Part shown: one piece after another, positions 36,246 to 45,727 of the stretch | How the letters are laid out: each line of letters begins with the position of its first letter | How positions within the stretch are numbered: position 1 is the first letter of the stretch | Assembly (NCBI GenBank): GCA_028688015.1 | Contig: JAQTZB010000005.1 | Span: forward strand, 197,421-261,420 | DNA length: 64,000 bases | Reading direction: 5' to 3' | Source of the DNA: Elusimicrobiales bacterium | GTDB taxonomy: Bacteria; Elusimicrobiota; Elusimicrobia; Elusimicrobiales; UBA9959 | Position numbers and translations under genes: made by a program | Notes under the pieces: model-generated | Told to the model about the DNA's origin: nothing | Databases searched by the model: none | Seen by the model: only the letters and a program-made list of their open reading frames with translations

Positions 36246-39200
36246 CTACGGGGCTGTCCTGGCGCCGCGCCCGCCTATTCCATAGGCGCGGGTGGTGCCG
36301 GAACCGCCTATATTGCTGCGGTTGGAAACCAGGGCGAAAGAAGCCGGATTGTCCCAGCCGCCGCCCCGCAAACCCTTAGCGGAGGAATCGGCAGCGGGCC
36401 AGCTGGACGGCCAGATCACTTCCCCCCCGCCGTTGCCGGGGACGGTCAAATGGGAGCAGTTGATCACATGCTCATACACATTGCCCGCCAGGTCCGCTAT
36501 GCCGTAGGGCGAAGCCCCGGCCTGCTCCGGCGTGCGATAAACGTCCCCGCTCAGGTAGCGCCCGGAGTCCAGGACTTTGAGGCCGCCGGCGGTATAGTTG
36601 TAATTCAGGTAGTTCCTGGCATGGGTGCCGCCCTCGTTAGGGGGGCTATAAGTGACGGCGTCCGGGCTGGCGTTGCCCCATGGGTAGGCGCGATAATCGG
36701 AATTAATATCCCGCGCGGCCTTCTCAAACTCCATCTCGGTCAGCGGCCGCAGGGCGGCCCAGGAGAGGAACGACCACAGGTCAGCGGTAGAAAGGTAATT
36801 TTTGGCGGCGAACCTGTCCGCGGCCTCGTAGCGTGAGCCATAGGGATAGCCGGCGTTAAAGGAAATATTATGTCCGTATCCCACCGTCGCGTAATGAAGG
36901 ATCGCGGCCGTGGAGGGATTCACCGTGTTCAGGAAATCGGCGTACTGGCCCTGCGTAAGTTCGTAGCGCATGACGTAGAACGAGTTGTACCCGTTGGGCC
37001 AGCCGGAGTCGGTGCCTGGCGGTTTCTCGTCCACGCCCTCTACCAGGTCCTCCGCGCCGCCGTTGTAATTATTGTAGGCGGTGACCCCGATACTGCCGGC
37101 GTTGTAAACGAAACTCCCGGCCGGCACCTTGACCATGGCGACGGCGAACACCTTCACCACGGCGTTGCCGCCGACAACGCCGTCGTCGGCGTACTTCCAG
37201 GTCACGGTGGCCCCGGCGGTCCAGTACGCGGCGGTATTGTTATGGTTAAGGAACACGCCTTTCTTGTCGCTCACCGTTGCCAGCGTGGCCCCGGCGTCCA
37301 CCTGGCCGCCGGTCAGGGTGGCGTGGTTCCAGGTGCCCTCGGCCCCGGCCTGCGTGGAGAACTTCACGAAGATCCAGTCGGCGGTATTATAAATGGCGCC
37401 GTTGGCCGTGAAGCTTTGCACCAAATTGTTCTCCTTGATGCGGAAATTTATGTTGATGCCGTCCGTGCTGGGGCTGGAAAGGGCCACCTGTATCACCGCC
37501 AGGTTGTTGACCGGGGTACCGGACGCCAGTTCGCCCGTGGTGAAGGAGGCGGTGGCGCTCCACTGCCCGAAAGCGCCGCTCTCAGGTGTCTTTACCGCGG
37601 CGCGCCAGAAATACTGCGTGTTCGGCATGAGGTGCGCCCCGGTGCTGAAGAACACGAAAGTCGCCGTGCTGTCGTAGAGGAAAGAATCATCGGTCTCGTA
37701 GTACGTGCCGTCCTGCCCCGAGAAAGCGCCGTAATTGGTAAAGCCCTGCGCCGCGGTCTGGTCGAAATCCCAGGGCGGGGCCGCCATATACTGGTTGCTG
37801 TCCACCTGGAAGCGGTACTGCGCCGCGCTGCTCCCCCCTTCAGTCATGGCCCGCAGGGCGGGCGCCGGGGGAACGCTGCCGGCGCTATCGGCGGGCCAGG
37901 TAAGCCGGGCCATGGCGGTAGGCCAATTCACGTAGTTGGCAGGGTCCACCTCGTAGCGGGCGCCCCATTTGCCCTCTGGATGAGACATGAAGACGTTAGA
38001 ATTTACGTCCAGGAATTGGCCGTTCACGTTCACGCCCAGGCCGGGAGCCGCGAAGTCCAGATACAGCCAGTCCGAGTTGTCCTGGTCGTAGAAGCCGCCG
38101 CTGAAGTACACCGCGGTGGCGCCCGCGGTCAGCGCCCTGAAGGTCATGCTGGAGATCCGCAGCGTGCCGCCCGCGCCCGGGGCCGAAACTACGAGACCGT
38201 ACCGTCCGCCGTTTATGACCGTGGAAGAGAGCTCCACCTTGTTCTGGTTGTAGGGGCCCAGGTACAGGGCCGTGCCCAGCCCCCCGCCGGAGTAGGTACT
38301 GCTGGCGGAGTAAAGCCCCTGCGTGGCGCCGGTGAGGAAGAGGCCGGAGCCCACGGTGTTGGTGGCCTTGAAGACGCTGTCGCGCAGCATCGCCAGCCCG
38401 GCGTTGTTCACGTAGGCGGCCGTGGAACCCTGTATAAAGCAGCTGGTCACCGTAGTGGTGGCGGAGTTGTTTACATAGAGCCCGGCGTTGTACAGGCCCG
38501 CGCCGCCGCTGGCCACGGTAGAGTAAGAAACGGAGTTGTTGTCAGCCCCGGAATAGAACTCCAGGCCGTTGCCGTCGTAGCTGTTCAGGAAGGAGCGGGT
38601 GACGCTGTTGCCGGCCGCGTTGTTAAAAGAAAGCGCCGCGGCCCCGTAGGTGCCGGACGCGGTTATAACGCTGTCCGCAATAGCGTTGCCGTAGGAATTC
38701 CACTCCAGACTGGCGCCCAGGCCCGCCTCGTTGCGCATCCGCGAGGCGGAAACGGTGTTGGTGGAGGAGCTGTAGACGAACAGGCCCCGGGCGGAGCCGC
38801 TGCCGGCGCTGGCCATGGTCGAGTTCCAGATGGCGTTATGGTCCGAGCCGCTCTGCAGGGCGGCGCCGTAGCCGTCCAGGCAGTACATGTACGACTCGCT
38901 GATATCGTTGAAATCCGAGCCGCTCAGGTACAGACCGGCATAATTGCTCTGGCCGCCGATCATGGTGGAAAGGGAGATGGCGTTGGACTGGGAGTTGTTC
39001 AAGTAGACGGCGTTGCCGTCGGTGGTGGCGAAATAAGAGCGCGTCACCGTATGGCTGGACCCGTTCACGCGCAGCGGAGAGTAGAAGTTATAGGCTGAGA
39101 CCGCCGTGCTGTAAGCCACTTCGTTGAGCGAGCCCTCCAGGTTTATGCCGTTAGCCCAGTGCACCGTGACGCTGGAATATATCACGCGGCTGCGGCCGGA

Positions 39201-42200
39201 CACCTTGATGCCGTCGGTGCCGATGTTGCCGCTGGGCGTCTCTCCCACCACGTTAACGCCGGAGATCACCGCCGACTGCGAGGACGACAGCAGGCCGTAG
39301 GCGACGCTGTTGGTGGAAAGGATAACGAAGCCCTGCACGGTCACGCTGTCCACCAGGAGGCGGAACGCCGCCTGCGCGCCCTGCGGCGGGATCACCACCG
39401 GCGCCGAACTGACGAAGGTCGGGTCGGACATTATCAACAGGCGGGCGGCAGCGTTCTCCCAGTAGCGCTGCCTGAAACCCTGCACGGTGACCTGCTCGCT
39501 GTAGGTCTCTGTGTCGCGCACCACCACGCAGGTCGGGGTAGAAATTTCACTGGGGACGGCTGCCAGCGCCTGCTGAATGCCGGTAAAATCGCCGGTGCCG
39601 TCCCGCCTGATGTTCACGGCATAGCCGCACTGAGCCGGAAGCGGCCATTCCACGGCGCTCCAGCCGGGCGACATGTAAACGTCCGAGCCGAGCATGTGGC
39701 GCAGCTCGGCGGTGGAAACGGAAACCCCGTCGTAGTTGGTCCAGAGCACGTCTATGCCGCCGGCGTTATTGTGCCAGCCGGCCCAGCGCAGCTGCGGGTA
39801 GCGCTGCTCGCCGGAGGGCTCGTCGGTCAGTTCGTCTATGGTTTTCCAGTTCCCAAGGGAATGATTATAGATGCTGCCCTTCAGGTTCACCGCGGAGTTC
39901 AGGGTATCCGAACCGGACCAGAGCACGTAGACGTTGCCCAACGCGTCGGCGGCGGCGGAAGGGTACTTCTGCGGCTGCGTCGGCTCGGCCTGCGCGTAGT
40001 TGGCCACGGTCCAATTGCCGCCGTGGGGCCGCACGGCGTACTTTATCCGGCTGTTGCCGCCGTTGGAAGCGTCGGCGGCGTACCAGGCGGCGAAGAGGTT
40101 CTTGTCGGAATCTATGGTCAGCGTCGGCTCGCCCTGGTGGAAGATGCCGCCGTCGGTAATGACGGTCCAGGCGCCCCACCCGGTGGCGAGCGTGCGCGAG
40201 GAATACACTATATCCTCGGTGGTGTTGCTGGCGCTGTTATGGGCGTGCTTGGCCACCAGGTGCAGGCCGTCGTGGTCGTCCATGGCCAGCGCCGGGTAAT
40301 CCGCCTGTTTATTATCGTCGTTGACGGAAACGTAGGTCGCCCAGGCCGCGTCCGTGGCAGTGCGAGAGGAGTAGCGCACGCTGCTGCTGCCCGGCCCGCC
40401 TGGGGAATCCTCTCCGGACCACGCCACGTGCACGCCGTCCTTGGAGTCCACGGCCACGCTAAAGGTTCCCTCTACGCCGTCGTAGGGGTTGGCCGCGATC
40501 TTGACCGGAGTGGTCCAACCGGTAAGCGTGGAGGAAGAGTAGACGCACTTGGGATCGTTGCCGCCCGCGCCGTCGAGCGAATCATTGACGCCTCCCCACA
40601 CCAGGTGCAGGCCGTCTTTGGAGTCTATAGCCAGCGCAGGGGAATACTGGTCGTAGGAATTGGGCGCACCCTCGTCGCCCAGCGTTTCTATCGGGACCAG
40701 GGTGGTATCGGCCCAGGTCAGGCCGTTATCCAGCGACCTGCCCACGAAGACGCGGGCCCGGCCGAAATACATCTTGAGATAGGCGGCATACAGGACGCCG
40801 TTGGAATCGCGGGCAACGGTACGGCCCCAGTTAAAATTCGCGGCGCTCCAGGTAACACTGGAGATCATGGCCCCGCCCAGCGGGCGCCGCAGGGTCAGCG
40901 TTGAGCCCAGCAGGGTCCAGGCGTAGTCGGTGTTCATTGCGCCGTTCCTGGCCAGCACCCGCACGAAGTAAGTGGTTTTGGGCTTCAGGTCGTAGAAGCT
41001 CAGGTAATCGGCGAAAGAGGTGCTGTTCCATTTAACTTCGCCCCTGAAATCCGCGGAGGTGGCGGCCTGGACTTCGAAACTTGTCCCGTTCCCGCTATAG
41101 CCGCCCGCCACCGAGCCCGAGGACCAGGTGACGGTCAGGCTGCCGTCTCCCACGTTGCTGAACGGGGACAGCCCGCCTTCCGGCACGGTGGCGTACGCCA
41201 GGGTATAAGTTTGCGGGCCGCCGCGCTCGCCGCTTTCCAGGCCTATCTGGTTGCGGACCTTGCCCTTGACCGAATACTGCTTGTTCGGCAGCAGCCCGGT
41301 GAAAACCTTGGTAACGCCGGGGGAGAAGACAGAGGCCGAAGAAAGGTAGACCAGAGTGGAGCCGGCGGGCCCTCCCAGGTTGTTGCCGCCCAGCAGGTAG
41401 ATCCTGCCGCCCAGCGCCGCCGCCGCGGCGTATTCCCTGGGCGCGGGCAGGGGCGCGGCGGAGGACCAGCTTCCGGCGCCGGGGTCATAAACGTCGTTGC
41501 GGGACTGGGGTGAGCCGTTGTTGTTGCCGCCCAGCACGTAGATCTTCCGGCCCACCGCGGCGGCGGAAAGGTTGTGGCGCGGCCCGGGCATGCCGGGCAG
41601 CGGGTCCCAGGTACCGGAGCCGGGGTCATAGCGCTCTACAGCCCCGCTCTCGCCGATGGTCGGCTGGTAGCCGCCTATGGCGTAAAGCCGGTTCTCCAGC
41701 GCCACCATGGCCAGGCCCCAGCGCGGTACCGCAAGGGTGTTCGGACTCACCTGCCAGGTGTTGAAGGCGGGGTCATAGACCTCTAGTTCATTAGAGCCGC
41801 CGCCGGTGCCGCCCGCGGCGTACAGCTTGCCGTTAAGCGCGGCCAGGCCCAGGCTATGGCGCGCCGTGGGCATCTGTGCGGCCGTGAAAGCGCTGTTGGT
41901 CACTGGGTCATAAACCTGGACGGTATTCTGGGGTGTACTGAGGTTGTTCAGTCCGCCGACGTAATAAATGCGGCCGCCCAGCGCCGCGGCGGCGTGGCCG
42001 TACAGCGGCGCCATATCCTGCTTATAGGCCCAGCCGGACTGAGGGTTATACCGCTGGTGGTTCCCGGAGACGAAAGGCGTGCCGCCGTATTGGCCGCCGG
42101 CTACGTAGATATTGCCGGCGAGCGCGGCGGCCGCGCCCTGGGTAAAGGCGAACAGCGGGGCAGCGGCTTCCGCCCACCTGCCGCCGCCGGTGGTCCAGGC

Positions 42201-43340
42201 GTTGGTGTAGACCCCGTCCAGGGCCAGGTCCGCGCCTGACATGCCTTCGCCCAGGTTGGTGAAAGTGGAGCCGTACACCGAAGCGGTGATGGACCAGCTG
42301 GAGACCTCGTCGATGAATATGTCGCCCGGCTCTTCTATGCGGGTCAGTACGGGGAGCGCGGGGGCGTAATAGGTGGTGATGGCCCAAAGCGAGCCCACGC
42401 GTATGTGGTAGGTGGTGTTGGGGGTAAGTCCGTAAAAAGTGTATTCCGTGCCGCCGGGTTGGCCGCTGAGCCGCTCGCCGGTAAAATCGGCGGCCGTGGA
42501 CGCTTCCACCAGGTAGCCGCGCAGGTTGCCGGTGGCCGTCCAGTTTACATAGATGCTCGAGTCCTGGGCGTTGGGCATCAGGTTTTCAGGGATCGGGTAG
42601 GCGGGTGTGACCACGACCTGCCCGGCCTGCCCCATGCCGCCCATCAGGCCAGCGGTTTTATAGGCGCCGCCGCCGCCGCCGCCGGGAGGAGTCCCGGGAT
42701 TACCGTTGGTGGTGTTGCTTCCGTTTCCGCCGGCACCGGCGTTAATAGGCGGCGTCCCTCCGATCACACCGCTGCCCGGGCTGCCTGGCGATCCGCTGCC
42801 GGCCGAAGAACCTGCGCCGCCGCCGTACGCGGTGGCCCCCATGGCGCCGGTGCCGCCCATGTAAGTTATATCTCCCGGCCCGCCCGTGCCGCCGTTGCCC
42901 GGGGCTGTGCCGTTAGTGCCGCCGCCGCCGCCGCCCATGGCCGCGACGGTAGCCATATCTTTAAAATAGCTTTGGCCGCCGGCGGTGCCGGGGTTGCCAT
43001 TGGCTCCGGCGCCGCCCATGCCGACAGTCACGTCATAAGTGCCGCCGGGAGCTACCGGGATATTCGCTTTGCGGGCGTAACCGCCGCCGCCGCCGCCGGA
43101 GCCGCCGGAAGCGGCGCCGGTCCCGCCGCCGCCGCCGCCGCCGCCGCCCCAGACTTCGGCGGTTACGGAAGTGACTCCCTCCGGAGCGATCCAGGCGCCG
43201 CTGACCGTGAAAGTAGAGGCCGCGGCCAGGGCCGGTTGCGCCCCGAAACCGGCGGCCAGCGCCCCAAGCAGCAGCGCCGCCAAAAGGCGGGCGCCTTTAG
43301 CGGTGCGGCTTAAGTTCTCAACCCGGTTTATGCAGTTCAT
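36246..43340 (-). CDS. Secreted mosaic protein: Gly-rich, FnIII, Kelch, propeller, beta-helix, FGE-like
   Basis: The 2364-aa protein has a signal peptide ending near ALAAAS. Residues ~45-245 are a Gly-rich domain opening with APEGVTSVTAEVWGGGG, a known bacterial Gly-rich module. Then come an FnIII repeat (~248-330), Kelch blades (~387-667), an FnIII (~728-820), a BNR-like propeller (~828-1220), one pectate-lyase-like beta-helix unit opening CGYAVNIRRDGTGDF (~1238-1807), and FnIII-like and linker beta domains. The last ~295 residues are a formylglycine-generating-enzyme/sulfatase-modifying-factor fold (VPAGSF, YELTQGQYADFLN, RPLTEMEFEKAARD, YPWGN, GIADLAGNVYEHV, LRGGGWDNPASF, SNRSN). In such surface proteins this fold is usually a binding domain, not an enzyme. 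The start overlaps the end of the SurA-like gene by ATGA, pointing to coupled translation. Confidence 0.85.
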   Translation of the reverse strand: MNCINRVENLSRTAKGARLLAALLLGALAAGFGAQPALAAASTFTVSGAWIAPEGVTSVTAEVWGGGGGGGGGTGAASGGSGGGGGGYARKANIPVAPGGTYDVTVGMGGAGANGNPGTAGGQSYFKDMATVAAMGGGGGGTNGTAPGNGGTGGPGDITYMGGTGAMGATAYGGGAGSSAGSGSPGSPGSGVIGGTPPINAGAGGNGSNTTNGNPGTPPGGGGGGAYKTAGLMGGMGQAGQVVVTPAYPIPENLMPNAQDSSIYVNWTATGNLRGYLVEASTAADFTGERLSGQPGGTEYTFYGLTPNTTYHIRVGSLWAITTYYAPALPVLTRIEEPGDIFIDEVSSWSITASVYGSTFTNLGEGMSGADLALDGVYTNAWTTGGGRWAEAAAPLFAFTQGAAAALAGNIYVAGGQYGGTPFVSGNHQRYNPQSGWAYKQDMAPLYGHAAAALGGRIYYVGGLNNLSTPQNTVQVYDPVTNSAFTAAQMPTARHSLGLAALNGKLYAAGGTGGGSNELEVYDPAFNTWQVSPNTLAVPRWGLAMVALENRLYAIGGYQPTIGESGAVERYDPGSGTWDPLPGMPGPRHNLSAAAVGRKIYVLGGNNNGSPQSRNDVYDPGAGSWSSAAPLPAPREYAAAAALGGRIYLLGGNNLGGPAGSTLVYLSSASVFSPGVTKVFTGLLPNKQYSVKGKVRNQIGLESGERGGPQTYTLAYATVPEGGLSPFSNVGDGSLTVTWSSGSVAGGYSGNGTSFEVQAATSADFRGEVKWNSTSFADYLSFYDLKPKTTYFVRVLARNGAMNTDYAWTLLGSTLTLRRPLGGAMISSVTWSAANFNWGRTVARDSNGVLYAAYLKMYFGRARVFVGRSLDNGLTWADTTLVPIETLGDEGAPNSYDQYSPALAIDSKDGLHLVWGGVNDSLDGAGGNDPKCVYSSSTLTGWTTPVKIAANPYDGVEGTFSVAVDSKDGVHVAWSGEDSPGGPGSSSVRYSSRTATDAAWATYVSVNDDNKQADYPALAMDDHDGLHLVAKHAHNSASNTTEDIVYSSRTLATGWGAWTVITDGGIFHQGEPTLTIDSDKNLFAAWYAADASNGGNSRIKYAVRPHGGNWTVANYAQAEPTQPQKYPSAAADALGNVYVLWSGSDTLNSAVNLKGSIYNHSLGNWKTIDELTDEPSGEQRYPQLRWAGWHNNAGGIDVLWTNYDGVSVSTAELRHMLGSDVYMSPGWSAVEWPLPAQCGYAVNIRRDGTGDFTGIQQALAAVPSEISTPTCVVVRDTETYSEQVTVQGFRQRYWENAAARLLIMSDPTFVSSAPVVIPPQGAQAAFRLLVDSVTVQGFVILSTNSVAYGLLSSSQSAVISGVNVVGETPSGNIGTDGIKVSGRSRVIYSSVTVHWANGINLEGSLNEVAYSTAVSAYNFYSPLRVNGSSHTVTRSYFATTDGNAVYLNNSQSNAISLSTMIGGQSNYAGLYLSGSDFNDISESYMYCLDGYGAALQSGSDHNAIWNSTMASAGSGSARGLFVYSSSTNTVSASRMRNEAGLGASLEWNSYGNAIADSVITASGTYGAAALSFNNAAGNSVTRSFLNSYDGNGLEFYSGADNNSVSYSTVASGGAGLYNAGLYVNNSATTTVTSCFIQGSTAAYVNNAGLAMLRDSVFKATNTVGSGLFLTGATQGLYSASSTYSGGGLGTALYLGPYNQNKVELSSTVINGGRYGLVVSAPGAGGTLRISSMTFRALTAGATAVYFSGGFYDQDNSDWLYLDFAAPGLGVNVNGQFLDVNSNVFMSHPEGKWGARYEVDPANYVNWPTAMARLTWPADSAGSVPPAPALRAMTEGGSSAAQYRFQVDSNQYMAAPPWDFDQTAAQGFTNYGAFSGQDGTYYETDDSFLYDSTATFVFFSTGAHLMPNTQYFWRAAVKTPESGAFGQWSATASFTTGELASGTPVNNLAVIQVALSSPSTDGININFRIKENNLVQSFTANGAIYNTADWIFVKFSTQAGAEGTWNHATLTGGQVDAGATLATVSDKKGVFLNHNNTAAYWTAGATVTWKYADDGVVGGNAVVKVFAVAMVKVPAGSFVYNAGSIGVTAYNNYNGGAEDLVEGVDEKPPGTDSGWPNGYNSFYVMRYELTQGQYADFLNTVNPSTAAILHYATVGYGHNISFNAGYPYGSRYEAADRFAAKNYLSTADLWSFLSWAALRPLTEMEFEKAARDINSDYRAYPWGNASPDAVTYSPPNEGGTHARNYLNYNYTAGGLKVLDSGRYLSGDVYRTPEQAGASPYGIADLAGNVYEHVINCSHLTVPGNGGGEVIWPSSWPAADSSAKGLRGGGWDNPASFALVSNRSNIGGSGTTRAYGIGGRGARTAP

Positions 43341-44251
43341 TCAGCGTTCTGCTGCCCGCCCCCCGGCGGCGCTATCTCCGCCGGGGCTATCAGCGGGTTG
43401 CCCTTTACGGCCACAACCCAGTCCCGCAACTCCTTGTCGTTTATCAGCACGGGCAGTTTCTTAACGCTTTCGAGGTAGTCTTCAGTGGTGAGTTTAGGAA
43501 CGGCCAATGTCTCAAAATAATATTTTTTGCCCTCGGTCTTTATCAGCCGGACGAACTTTATGGCGGCCTCGTCCTCTATGGGTTCCGCCTTGACCTCGCC
43601 TGGCTTCAGAGCCTTCAAATGCTCTTCGATAAACGCCGCTTCGTAGGGCTGCCAGCGCCGCCAGGGCTCCGGCGCCACGGGGGCCGCGGTATCAGCCTCC
43701 GCCGCGTAGGCCGCCGTAGACCAGGCCAGGCCGCGCCCCGCGCCTATCGCCTGAAAATTTTTCTTCTCCGCGATATCCTTCAGCGCCCCGTCGCGCAGTG
43801 CATAGGCCTTGGTTTGCACCGCCGGATCGGTCTTTACATACTCCCGCATGAAGCGCTGCGCCAGGATGGGCCGCACGAAGATGCGCTCGTAGCGGCGCGC
43901 GTCGCCGCCAAAATATTTCTTTACGCAGGCCAGGATATCCGGGGCGCGAGTCTCGGCGTCTATGCGCGCGCTCTCCCTGTCGTAATCCGCCCTCGTGATG
44001 GGCCGGGCGGCCCGCCGCGCCAGCAGCTCCTCGAGGATAGCCGTCTCGAACAGGCGCATGAACCCGGCCCGGCGCGAAACTATGGCGTCCGCGCCGTAAC
44101 AGGCCTGCGCCGCCTGCCAGTCGCCGATATCCCGCTCGGAGATCTCGCTTGCGCCCACCGCGGCCGCGGGCGCGGAGGCTCCCGCCTTGGGTGAAAAGGC
44201 AAAAAGCGCCCAAACGGCGAAAAGGAACCCCTTTAATAGGACTCTTCCCAT
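43337..44251 (-). CDS. SurA/PpiC-like periplasmic chaperone, divergent
   Basis: The 304-aa protein has a signal peptide (cleavage near AGASA). Residues ~40-180 are helical and carry the feel of a SurA/trigger-factor N-terminal chaperone domain (ILEELLARRAARPITRADYDRE, FVRPILAQRFMREYV). Residues ~205-285 include LKALKPGEVKAEPIEDEAAI followed by VRLIKTEGKKYYFETL, which resembles the end of a parvulin-type prolyl isomerase domain, but the canonical parvulin histidines are not obvious. It heads the surface-protein block with its own promoter and overlaps the next gene by four bases (ATGA). This suggests it helps that mosaic protein, and perhaps the giant one, across the periplasm. Family assignment is tentative. 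Confidence 0.55.
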   Translation of the reverse strand: MGRVLLKGFLFAVWALFAFSPKAGASAPAAAVGASEISERDIGDWQAAQACYGADAIVSRRAGFMRLFETAILEELLARRAARPITRADYDRESARIDAETRAPDILACVKKYFGGDARRYERIFVRPILAQRFMREYVKTDPAVQTKAYALRDGALKDIAEKKNFQAIGAGRGLAWSTAAYAAEADTAAPVAPEPWRRWQPYEAAFIEEHLKALKPGEVKAEPIEDEAAIKFVRLIKTEGKKYYFETLAVPKLTTEDYLESVKKLPVLINDKELRDWVVAVKGNPLIAPAEIAPPGGGQQNAE

Positions 44252-44290
44252 CTTTATTGACTAAACTCAAATTTTACCACACCACATAAT

Positions 44291-44320
44291 ATAATAATAG
44301 ATAAAGGTTTTCTTGTGCAA
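44291..44320 (-). promoter_or_regulatory. Promoter for the minus-strand surface-protein block
   Basis: On the minus strand TTGCAC (44320-44315) is followed after 18 bases by TATTAT (44296-44291). Transcription would start near 44284, about 33 bases before the ATG at 44251, where no Shine-Dalgarno is visible. It sits back to back with the FecR-gene promoter. Confidence 0.5.
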
Positions 44321-44352
44321 TGCTACTTTGGTCACAAGTAACCAGAAGCACA

Positions 44353-44381
44353 TTGCCAACCCCCCCTTTCTGGGGTATAAT
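44353..44381 (+). promoter_or_regulatory. Sigma-70-type promoter of the FecR-domain gene
   Basis: TTGCCA (44353-44358), a 17-base spacer and TATAAT (44376-44381) give a near-consensus promoter with a start near 44388. The 50-base leader contains a 7-bp GC hairpin (GCCCCGC, loop CGCT, GCGGGGC, 44402-44419), then the GAGGA ribosome site (44425-44429) before the ATG at 44438. Confidence 0.7.
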
Positions 44382-44437
44382 TTTAAAGATGGGTTAGTTG
44401 GGCCCCGCCGCTGCGGGGCAAAGGCGAGGATAAAAAG

Positions 44438-45163
44438 ATGAAAACTTTCAACAGAATAGCGCTCGCGCTGGCGGCGGCTTTCGCCGTTACCGCGCTGCTG
44501 CCGGCCGGCTACGCTTTCAGCGCGGAAAAGATGGCCGCGGTGGTGGTCTTCGTGGAAGGCGACGCCAAACTGATCCGCTCCGGCTCCCCGGACCTGGTGG
44601 AGCTTAAGCTCAACGAGGCGCTGCAGGAAGGCGACGCCATAAAGACCGGGCCCGGCGCCAAGGCTTCGCTGGTCACCAAGGGCGGCGCCGAGATCCGCAT
44701 CAACGAGAATTCCGACTTCAGCATACCCGTCAAGAAGCGCAACTTCTTCAACCTGGGCGGCGGCCAGGTGTGGAGCCGCATGCTCAGCAAGATGGCCAAG
44801 CTCAACGTGCGCACCCCGTCGGCCGTCTGCGCGGTGCGCGGCACCGAGGCCGACATCGAGCAGAAAGAGATCCTGACCGTGAAGGTGTACGAGGGCCACG
44901 TGGACCTGACGGGCAACCAGGGCAAGACGCAGGCGCTGCGCGCGGGCCAGATCAGCACCGTGGCCGGCGCCAACGCAGCCCCGGCCGCCCCCCGCCAGAT
45001 GACAGCCGGCGAGCAGGGCAAGTGGCAGGAGGGCATAGACGTTAAGGACCTCGGCAAGTATCTCAGCCAGATGGGCCTGGAGCCCGCCGACAAGAAGGTC
45101 AAGATGAAGATCAACAAGGGCGGCCAGTCCAAGGACGTGGAGATAAAGCTGAAGAAGAAGTAA
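44438..45163 (+). CDS. Exported FecR-domain protein
   Basis: The 241-aa protein has a signal peptide ending near AFSA. Residues ~33-140 are a FecR domain: VFVEGDAKLIR, LQEGDAIKTGPGAKASLV, GGAEIRINENSDF, LGGGQVWSRM, LNVRTPSAVCAVRGTEADI. The tail is rich in Lys and charged repeats (KVKMKINKGG) and has no transmembrane segment. Classical FecR proteins are anti-sigma/sensor proteins next to a FecI sigma factor; here there is none, so this belongs to the free-standing exported FecR type, whose role is mostly unknown. It has its own strong promoter and a strong terminator, so it is a single-gene unit. Confidence 0.85.
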   Translation: MKTFNRIALALAAAFAVTALLPAGYAFSAEKMAAVVVFVEGDAKLIRSGSPDLVELKLNEALQEGDAIKTGPGAKASLVTKGGAEIRINENSDFSIPVKKRNFFNLGGGQVWSRMLSKMAKLNVRTPSAVCAVRGTEADIEQKEILTVKVYEGHVDLTGNQGKTQALRAGQISTVAGANAAPAAPRQMTAGEQGKWQEGIDVKDLGKYLSQMGLEPADKKVKMKINKGGQSKDVEIKLKKK

Positions 45164-45180
45164 GAGGCGCCCCGCACAAT

Positions 45181-45210
45181 AAAAAACCCCGGTTTACGCC
45201 GGGGTTTTTT
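45181..45210. terminator. Bidirectional intrinsic terminator
   Basis: A perfect stem AAAAAACCCCGG / CCGGGGTTTTTT with loop TTTACG lies between the convergent FecR-domain gene and coaD. It has an A-run on one side and a T-run on the other, so it can stop transcription from both sides. Confidence 0.95.
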
Positions 45211-45225
45211 ATTAGCTCGCCGCCG

Positions 45226-45708
45226 TTATTTTTTCCGCGCGGCTATGGCCTTGGCCACGTGCGGCGGCACCAGCTTGGAGACGTCGCCCTTGAAATGGGC
45301 GATGTCGCGCACGATGCTCGACGACAGGTAGGTGTAGCGCTGGCGCGGCATGAAGAAGACGGTCTCGATGCCGGGGTACAGCGTGCGGTTGGTGGCGGCT
45401 ATCTGAAATTCGTACTCCAGGTCCGAGATGGCGCGCAGCCCCCTGATGACCACGCTGGTCTTCTTTTTCTTGACGAAATCCACCAACAGGCCTTCGAAGC
45501 TGTCCACCGAAACGTTGCGCCTGCCCTTCAGCGCCGTCTTCAGCATGGCCACGCGCTCGTCCAGCGAGAACATGTGCTTCTTGGCGCTGTGCACGAACAC
45601 GCTGACTATGACCTTGTCGAAGATCTTGGCGGCCCGGTCGATAATGTCGAGGTGCCCGAAGGTGACCGGGTCGAAACTGCCAGGGTAAACCGCTATGCGT
45701 TTTTTCAT
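45226..45708 (-). CDS. coaD: Phosphopantetheine adenylyltransferase
   Basis: The 160-aa enzyme makes dephospho-CoA from 4'-phosphopantetheine and ATP, the fourth step of CoA synthesis, in the cytoplasm. The family hallmarks are clear: N-terminal YPGSFDPVTFGHLDII with the nucleotidyltransferase (T/H)xGH motif, VIRGLRAISDLEYEFQ in the middle, and the second ATP motif as YLSSSIVRDIA near the end. I start it at the ATG at 45708 (MKKRIAVYPG), which gives the usual family length. An upstream in-frame start would add 17 residues not seen in the family. It is convergent with the FecR-domain gene and divergent from the CsgG-like gene. Confidence 0.95.
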   Translation of the reverse strand: MKKRIAVYPGSFDPVTFGHLDIIDRAAKIFDKVIVSVFVHSAKKHMFSLDERVAMLKTALKGRRNVSVDSFEGLLVDFVKKKKTSVVIRGLRAISDLEYEFQIAATNRTLYPGIETVFFMPRQRYTYLSSSIVRDIAHFKGDVSKLVPPHVAKAIAARKK

Positions 45709-45727
45709 AATCCGTTCCCTACCTGGT

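Noticed and set aside
36246..36420. Possible variable region of a diversity-generating retroelement, because the FGE-like fold is a common target
   Set aside because: No reverse transcriptase or template repeat is visible and the 3' end is not rich in AAC codons.
44388..44437. Riboswitch in the short leader of the FecR-domain gene
   Set aside because: Only one simple hairpin and 50 bases; no known class fits.
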